From positions 1 to 37,366 of the forward strand of contig NZ_RQVE01000015.1 in assembly GCF_003992315.1 (NCBI RefSeq): 37,366 bases of DNA, written 5' to 3'. This DNA is from Veillonella sp. 3891 (GTDB lineage: Bacteria; Bacillota; Negativicutes; Veillonellales; Veillonellaceae). This document shows positions 32,520 through 37,366 of the stretch, in pieces. The position numbers were made by a program, and so were the translations under genes. Under the pieces are notes generated by a model. The model made no database searches, was not told the origin of the DNA, and worked only from the letters and a program-made list of their open reading frames with translations. Every line of letters starts with the position of its first letter. The stretch's first letter is position 1.

Positions 32520-32954
32520 ATGAAAAACTTACAAGCAGTTAACCAATATATTGCAAACTTAGCGATTTGGAACATTAAACTTCACAATTTCCATTTTAAT
32601 GTAGTAGGATCTCAATTTGTGCCAGCTCACAAATATTTAGAAGAAGTCTACGATGTAGCATTCGACTATTATGATGCAGTGGCTGAACATGTAAAAATGC
32701 AAGGTGAAGAACCTGTAGTACATGTGGCAAAATATTTAGAAATTGCATCTTTGAAAGAAGAACCAGGGAACAAATTCTCCGTAGAACAAGTGTATAAATT
32801 CTTAGTAGGAGACTTTGAATTGTTGAATAAAGAAGCTCGTGCTATTCGTGAATCTGCTGATGAAGAAGGCAACTTTGGATTAGTAGCTATCATGGAAGAC
32901 CACATCGCTTACTATGAAAAACAATTATGGTTCTTACGTGCTACTTTAGGCTAA
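32520..32954 (+). CDS. dps: Dps-family ferritin-like protein
   Basis: The 144-aa protein should form a hollow dodecamer that oxidises and stores iron with H2O2 and protects DNA. Ferroxidase ligands at the subunit interface are H25, H37, D52 and E56, with the same spacing as H31, H43, D58 and E62 of Listeria Dps. There is no lysine-rich N-terminal tail, so direct DNA binding is less likely. AAAGGAG (32505-32511) lies eight bases upstream of the ATG. It is monocistronic, with its own promoter, palindromic leader and terminator. Confidence 0.92.
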   Translation: MKNLQAVNQYIANLAIWNIKLHNFHFNVVGSQFVPAHKYLEEVYDVAFDYYDAVAEHVKMQGEEPVVHVAKYLEIASLKEEPGNKFSVEQVYKFLVGDFELLNKEARAIRESADEEGNFGLVAIMEDHIAYYEKQLWFLRATLG

Positions 32955-33027
32955 CTCCTCCTGAAAGTAACATCGAACTAATCACATACACTCCCTTATA
33001 TGTGATACTATTCTGAACATTACTAAC

Positions 33028-33053
33028 ACTATACAACTATACTATACAACTAT
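33028..33053 (+). repeat. 13-nt tandem duplication after dps
   Basis: ACTATACAACTAT occurs twice in direct tandem (33028-33040 and 33041-33053), just ahead of the dps terminator. It looks like a simple local duplication with no evident function. Confidence 0.8.
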
Positions 33054-33059
33054 ACATGA

Positions 33060-33083
33060 GGACCCCTGCTCAGGGGTCCTTTT
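33060..33083 (+). terminator. Terminator of dps
   Basis: GGACCCCT (33060-33067) pairs with AGGGGTCC (33072-33079) around GCTC, followed by TTTT. It is a compact GC-rich stem about 105 bp after the dps stop. Confidence 0.87.
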
Positions 33084-33147
33084 AGTATATAGGGGATACC
33101 TTTACAAGGTGATAGATAAGGGGATATAGTGAAAATCTAGCTATAGG

Positions 33148-33156
33148 TGGTATAAT
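33148..33156 (+). promoter_or_regulatory. Extended -10 promoter of the acidic protein / molybdoenzyme unit
   Basis: TGGTATAAT is a perfect extended -10, followed by another TATAAT-like stretch. The -35 is weak. The transcript would start near 33163 and leave a 34-nt leader carrying AAAGGGG as SD. Confidence 0.5.
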
Positions 33157-33196
33157 ACATATAATAGTTGAGAGATGGTGAAAGGGGCGACAGAGA

Positions 33197-33673
33197 ATGA
33201 ATCGATTTTTACAAAAAGGTCAATTACAAACCATAGAACCACAAAAGGATCCATCAGTGGTAGAAGATATGGATACCCTAGTAAGTGAAGTAAGTTCGGA
33301 TGAGTTTTTGGATATGGTGCAACAAGAGGGAACGCCTAAAGATTTGAATCGAGCTATGGATATGGTAGAACTTGAAGATTCAGCGGAAAACAGTGGACCT
33401 GTGGACCCTTATGCATCCATGACGATTCGCGATTATAGACAATCAGATGTATTGTCAGAAGACTCTAATGAAGACTATGATTCTCCCGATGCAAACGAAA
33501 CAGAACAGGACCGGTTTTTCCGTGACAACTACAATGATATTATGGAAGATGAGTTAGAATATGACGAGCGAGAGTCCGAAGACTCTGATCACTACAGTCA
33601 TGATTCTGGAGATAGTTTTGACTTCGACTTTGACGTTGACTTTGACTTGTTTGATGACTTTGATGATGACTAG
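33197..33673 (+). CDS. Unknown strongly acidic protein
   Basis: The 158-aa product begins MNRFLQKGQLQTIEPQKDPS. It has a fairly ordinary N-terminal third and becomes dominated by Asp, Glu and Ser. The last ~20 residues alternate Asp with Phe, Val or Leu (FDFDFDVDFDLFDDFDDD). There are no cysteines, signal peptide or membrane span. It lies 13 bp before the molybdopterin oxidoreductase gene and shares its promoter, so a partner or chaperone role is possible. I do not recognise a family, and much of it is probably disordered. Confidence 0.72.
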   Translation: MNRFLQKGQLQTIEPQKDPSVVEDMDTLVSEVSSDEFLDMVQQEGTPKDLNRAMDMVELEDSAENSGPVDPYASMTIRDYRQSDVLSEDSNEDYDSPDANETEQDRFFRDNYNDIMEDELEYDERESEDSDHYSHDSGDSFDFDFDVDFDLFDDFDDD

Positions 33674-33686
33674 TAAGGAATGAATA

Positions 33687-35690
33687 ATGACGAAGCCCAT
33701 ACAGATAAGGACATCAGTATGTCCCTATGATTGCCCAGATGCCTGTGGATTGACCTTGACCATTGAGGGAGACCAGTTGCAACAGGTACGAGGTATGAAA
33801 ACGCATAGTTTCACACGAGGAACACTGTGCCAAAAAATGCAACATTATGAACGAACCGTCCACCATAGTGGACGTCTGACCACCCCTTTGCGCCGTACAG
33901 GCCCTAAGGGAAGCGGCCAATTTACACCTATCACATGGGACGAAGCATTACAAGAAATTGCAGAGCGATTTCAATATTGTATCGACACCTATGGTTCTGA
34001 AAGTATCATGCCTTATTCCTATGCAGGAACCATGGGAATTTTACAAAAAAGCGCAGGGGATCCGCTCTTTGCTATATTAGGTGCTACCCGTCAAGATAAG
34101 GGAATTTGTTCCCCCGCAAAGCGATATGGTTGGGCTAGCCTTATGGGAAACACTTTGGGGAATCGTCCACAAGATATACAACACAGTGATTGCGTGGTGC
34201 TGTGGAGCCTCAATGCAGTGGCGACGGATGTACATGTCTTATACGATGTGACCATAGCTCGTCAACAAGGTGCTAAGCTGTGGGTAATTGATACCCACCA
34301 CACAGAGACAACAAAATTAGCGGATGAAGTCATTATTTTGCGACCGGGCACAGATGGAGCTTTCGCTTTGGGTGTGGCTCATGTGTTAGCCAAAGAAGGA
34401 CTAGTAAATGAGGAGTTTATCGCTCGTTATGTACAAGGTTATGAAGGATTCCAGGATACTGTCATTTCTCAGTATCCTCCATCAAAAGTAGCACAGATTA
34501 CAGGTGTGCCAGAAGAGCGGATTATTCAGTTTGCTCGTGCTTATGGACAGGCAATGGCGCCATTTATCCGCTTAGGCAGTGGACTATCTCGCTATGGGAA
34601 TGGAGCAAATACGGTGCGATGTGTGGTAGCACTACCTGCCTTGGTGGGCGCATATCTACACAAAGGAGGGGGCTTGTTATCGAGTGCATCAGGTAGTCAA
34701 TTTGTTGGAGGTAAGCGTGTCAGCTGGGAGCGCTTTCAGACGAAAGAAACCCGATTAAATCCTATGATTCATTTAGGGCCCATGTTAACAGAATCAGCTA
34801 ACCCACCGATTAAAGCCCTCTATGTATACTCTAGTAATCCAGCGGTGACATCGCCGGACCAAACAGTGGTGCGCAAAGGATTGGCACGAGAAGACCTGTT
34901 CACGGTGGTACACGAACGATTTATGACGGATACGGCGAAATATGCAGATATTGTGCTCCCTGCAACGACGTCTGTAGAGCATAATGATATCTATAATTCC
35001 TATGGACATTACACTATCGGTTGTGGTTATCAAGCCATTCCTCCAGTTGGTGAAAGTCGTTCTAACTGGAACACTATCTGTAGCATTGCCAAAGCGATGG
35101 AGATCGACGATCCCGTGTTTGCTATGTCAGAATTGGAAATGATTGAAGATATTGTGCGATATGCTCCGATTGCAAGAGAAGTGCAAGATAGAATCTTGGC
35201 AGGGGAGCTAGTGGAGATGGAGTTACCAGATACATATAAACTGGAGTACGGTACACCATCAGGTAAAATCGAGTTATACAATCCAGTAGAAGCTGATCCA
35301 TATCCTGTATATCGTGAAGCTCATGGGGATATAGCGGAGTTTTTCCTCATTAATGGGGCTGATCCACGCATACTAGATTCGTCCTTTTGTGAACTACAAG
35401 CGGATGTGCCACAGATGGTCGCTCGTATGCATCCAGAGGATGCTCTCAGCAAAGGGGTATTACACAGTGAGTTTGTGCGTATGTATAATGAACGTGGTTC
35501 TTTGCGGATTGCTTTAGTCATCGATGATACGGTGCCAAAGGGGACTATTGTGAGCAGTGGTGTCTGGTGGCAATCTCAGTCTCATGATACAGAGCATACA
35601 ATGAATGTATTGACTGCCTCACGACCTACCGATTATGGTTGGGGTAGTACATTTTACGATGTAAAAGTGGATGTAGAACCATGCGATTAA
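33687..35690 (+). CDS. Molybdopterin-dependent oxidoreductase with N-terminal Fe-S cluster
   Basis: The 667-aa enzyme begins MTKPIQIRTSVCPYDCPDAC. C12, C16 and C20, with a further cysteine in TLCQKM (about C48), form the N-terminal [4Fe-4S] site. The molybdopterin domains follow; C141 in GICSPAKRYGW is a candidate Mo/W ligand. Pterin-binding stretches include VLWSLNAVATDVH and VIDTHHTETTKLADEVIILR. The C-terminal dinucleotide-binding domain is at about 548-660 (FLINGADPR...GIVSSGVWW-like). There is no twin-arginine signal, so it is cytoplasmic. It belongs to the DMSO reductase superfamily, but the substrate is not readable. It follows the acidic protein in one unit; no subunit genes flank it. 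Confidence 0.88.
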   Translation: MTKPIQIRTSVCPYDCPDACGLTLTIEGDQLQQVRGMKTHSFTRGTLCQKMQHYERTVHHSGRLTTPLRRTGPKGSGQFTPITWDEALQEIAERFQYCIDTYGSESIMPYSYAGTMGILQKSAGDPLFAILGATRQDKGICSPAKRYGWASLMGNTLGNRPQDIQHSDCVVLWSLNAVATDVHVLYDVTIARQQGAKLWVIDTHHTETTKLADEVIILRPGTDGAFALGVAHVLAKEGLVNEEFIARYVQGYEGFQDTVISQYPPSKVAQITGVPEERIIQFARAYGQAMAPFIRLGSGLSRYGNGANTVRCVVALPALVGAYLHKGGGLLSSASGSQFVGGKRVSWERFQTKETRLNPMIHLGPMLTESANPPIKALYVYSSNPAVTSPDQTVVRKGLAREDLFTVVHERFMTDTAKYADIVLPATTSVEHNDIYNSYGHYTIGCGYQAIPPVGESRSNWNTICSIAKAMEIDDPVFAMSELEMIEDIVRYAPIAREVQDRILAGELVEMELPDTYKLEYGTPSGKIELYNPVEADPYPVYREAHGDIAEFFLINGADPRILDSSFCELQADVPQMVARMHPEDALSKGVLHSEFVRMYNERGSLRIALVIDDTVPKGTIVSSGVWWQSQSHDTEHTMNVLTASRPTDYGWGSTFYDVKVDVEPCD

Positions 35691-35766
35691 AAGGATGGGT
35701 TATAGTTAATCAATGTAATTTATCTATCAATCATAGCTCGCCTGTATATGCATAATCAGTATAGAC

Positions 35767-35798
35767 AAAGCCATTTCCGACGAGGGAAATGGCTTTTT
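35767..35798. terminator. Terminator after the molybdoenzyme gene
   Basis: AAAGCCATTTCC (35767-35778) and GGAAATGGCTTT (35785-35796) are perfect 12-nt arms around GACGAG, followed by two more T residues. It separates this unit from brnQ. No confident promoter is visible between here and brnQ; TATACA-17-TAGAAT ending at 35877 is the best weak candidate. Confidence 0.88.
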
Positions 35799-35896
35799 AT
35801 TTCGTCTATAATTAGATATAATAAGACAATGAGCATAAAAATTGTTTTTATACAGTGTATATTTGTTAGTGTAGAATGTATTTGAAAGGAGAGCGT

Positions 35897-37228
35897 ATGT
35901 CAGATCATACTCAACTATCGGGGCGAGCCTATATTGCTATCGGCCTGATGCTGTTCGCTTTATTCTTTGGGGCAGGTAATTTAATCTTCCCTGCGACCTT
36001 AGGTCAACATGCAGGTATTAATGTGTGGTGGGCCATCTTAGGGTTTATCGTAACTGGTGTAGGTTTACCATTGTTAGGGGTTATGGCCATGGGATACTCT
36101 GGCAGTCGTAATGTACAAAGTTTGGCAAGCCGTGTGCATCCAGTGTTTGGAGTCCTATTTACATTGGCATTATACGTATCCATTGGCCCTGCTTTTGCAA
36201 TCCCTCGTACGGGCACAGTATCTTATGAAATTGCAGTGAAACCATTCTTAGGCGGAGTTGCCTCAGATACAGCACTATCCTTGTTTCTTGTAGGGTTCTT
36301 CGTAGTCACATTGTGGCTCTCCATTAATCCTCAAAAATTGGTGAATCGCATTGGTAAAATCTTAACACCAGCCTTGCTACTGACCATCGTGGTATTGATT
36401 ATTAAATCTTTAATTACTCCATTAGGCAGCTACGGCACACCGACAGAGGCCTACGCTACTAGTGGTACGGCATTCCTACAAGGCTTCCTAGATGGATATA
36501 ACACATTAGATGCCTTAGCATCCTTCGTGTTTGGTATTTTGGTTATCGAATTTGTCACACTTTCAGGGGCACAAACACGTGATGAAATTACACGCGCCAC
36601 TATGAAAGCTGGGTTAATCGCTGTAGGTTGCTTAGGCGTGGTGTACATCTTCATTGCTAGCTTAGGAGCTACCAGCGTAGAACAGTTAGGCATCTTAGAT
36701 ACAGGGGCGCCTGTATTGGCAGAATCTGCTCGTTTGTTATTTGGTGACTTAGGAGCTATGATCTTGGCAGTCATTGTATTGTTGGCGTGTTTGACGACGA
36801 GTATCGGACTTGTTACCTCTTGTGCGCAGTACTTTAGCACACAATTTGGTGGCTTATCCTATAAAGCTTATGCAGTGCTATTCGTGTTGATTTCTTTCGG
36901 CGTAGGCATGTTTGGATTGAAAACCATCATTACCGCAGCCATTCCTGTGTTGATGTTTCTTTACCCATTATCCATCGCACTGATTGTATTGGCATTTTTA
37001 CATCCGTTGTTCAACGGTCGCCAATGCGTATATGCATGGACAGTAGGGGCAACCTTCATCACAGCCCTTGTGTCTGGCTTAGAAACAGCGAGCGTAGACT
37101 TAGGTAGTGTAGGGCAATTCTTCTCTACACAAGTACCGATGCATGGCATCGGTATGGATTGGATCGTATTCGGCGGCGTAGGATTCGTGATTGGATTGAT
37201 CCATCGGGCATTGGTGAAAGCTAACTAA
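35897..37228 (+). CDS. brnQ: Branched-chain amino acid:cation symporter BrnQ
   Basis: The 443-aa inner-membrane carrier for Leu, Ile and Val is driven by Na+ or H+. It has about twelve hydrophobic spans. The family signature FGAGNLIFPATLGQHAG is in the first span, with later GPAFAIPRTGTVSYEIAVKP and a central TRDEITRATMKAG loop. The start at 35897 is set by AAAGGAG (35885-35891); the frame is open to 35876 without an SD. It is monocistronic, with a terminator just downstream. Confidence 0.93.
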   Translation: MSDHTQLSGRAYIAIGLMLFALFFGAGNLIFPATLGQHAGINVWWAILGFIVTGVGLPLLGVMAMGYSGSRNVQSLASRVHPVFGVLFTLALYVSIGPAFAIPRTGTVSYEIAVKPFLGGVASDTALSLFLVGFFVVTLWLSINPQKLVNRIGKILTPALLLTIVVLIIKSLITPLGSYGTPTEAYATSGTAFLQGFLDGYNTLDALASFVFGILVIEFVTLSGAQTRDEITRATMKAGLIAVGCLGVVYIFIASLGATSVEQLGILDTGAPVLAESARLLFGDLGAMILAVIVLLACLTTSIGLVTSCAQYFSTQFGGLSYKAYAVLFVLISFGVGMFGLKTIITAAIPVLMFLYPLSIALIVLAFLHPLFNGRQCVYAWTVGATFITALVSGLETASVDLGSVGQFFSTQVPMHGIGMDWIVFGGVGFVIGLIHRALVKAN

Positions 37229-37243
37229 AAGATTATTTTATAT

Positions 37244-37285
37244 ATGTTGGGACTACTCATATACGAGTGGTTCCAACATTTTTTT
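37244..37285 (+). terminator. Terminator of brnQ
   Basis: ATGTTGGGACTACTC (37244-37258) pairs with GAGTGGTTCCAACAT (37265-37279) over 15 positions using G-U pairs, followed by a T-run to 37285. It lies 15 bp after the brnQ stop. Confidence 0.88.
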
Positions 37286-37298
37286 GTATCTTGAATTG

Positions 37299-37366
37299 TC
37301 AAGTCAAATGCAACTCTACTGAATGATAAACCTCGTATGGGGTTTTCCAATTTAAGCATTTGCGCG
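37299..37366 (-). mobile_element. IS30-family transposase, C-terminal end (partial)
   Basis: On the minus strand the edge sequence reads RKCLNWKTPYEVYHSVELHL-T and then TGA (37301-37299). The motif RxRKCLxWKTPYEV...LHLT is the characteristic C-terminus of IS30-family transposases. Only 21 residues are inside the window, so intactness cannot be judged. The element's end should lie in the short stretch 37286-37298, between the transposase stop and the brnQ terminator; its inverted repeat cannot be proven without the other end. Confidence 0.8.

Overview
The window looks like the chromosome of a diderm Firmicute (Negativicutes), most likely Veillonella or a close relative. The first 14.6 kb is a Firmicute-style ribosomal protein super-operon with strong AGGAGG ribosome binding sites and no rpsD between rpsK and rpoA. 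Further along is a trimeric autotransporter adhesin, a protein that needs an outer membrane. That combination, and the wording of the adhesin's C-terminal anchor, point to Veillonella. This is recognition from the sequence, not a database result.

Layout. 1-76 is the end of tuf. 236-14606 is one co-directional block: the S10 genes (rpsJ to rpsQ), the spc genes (rplN to secY, adk, map, infA, rpmJ) and the alpha genes (rpsM, rpsK, rpoA, rplQ). It closes with a strong intrinsic terminator and a second, bidirectional hairpin. 14808-16553 (minus strand) encodes a class I methyltransferase with the regulatory-domain architecture of the rickettsial outer-membrane-protein lysine methyltransferases. 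It is transcribed divergently from 16936-19650, a lysine-rich, repeat-built YadA-type adhesin. 19867-20502 is an unknown single-span membrane protein.

20729-26184 holds four menaquinone genes in two transcription units (menF; menD-menH-menC), covering chorismate to o-succinylbenzoate. 26321-27562 is an L-cysteine desulfidase (H2S formation). 27709-28272 is an AhpC-type peroxiredoxin behind a PerR-like box. 28584-32334 is a compact five-gene unit: ArsR-type thiol regulator, DNA polymerase IV, a lysine-rich unknown protein, a TauE/SafE permease and a small membrane protein. 32520-32954 is Dps, with a perfect palindrome in its leader. 33197-35690 pairs a very acidic small protein with a cytoplasmic molybdopterin oxidoreductase. 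35897-37228 is a BrnQ branched-chain amino acid carrier. At the right edge (37299-37366, minus) is the C-terminus of an IS30-family transposase.

How it fits together. The first third is housekeeping translation and secretion. The rest reads as anaerobic physiology and surface biology: quinone synthesis, cysteine and sulfur handling, peroxide and iron defence, amino acid uptake and adhesion. The most interesting hypothesis is the methyltransferase/adhesin pair. A PKMT-like enzyme lies head to head with an outer-membrane protein whose stalk is built from lysine-rich, aromatic-free 26-residue modules, suggesting a dedicated surface-protein lysine methylation system. Secondary leads are the ArsR-dinB-TauE operon, the candidate redox or metal operators at ahpC and dps, and a coiled coil placed after the adhesin's beta-barrel anchor.
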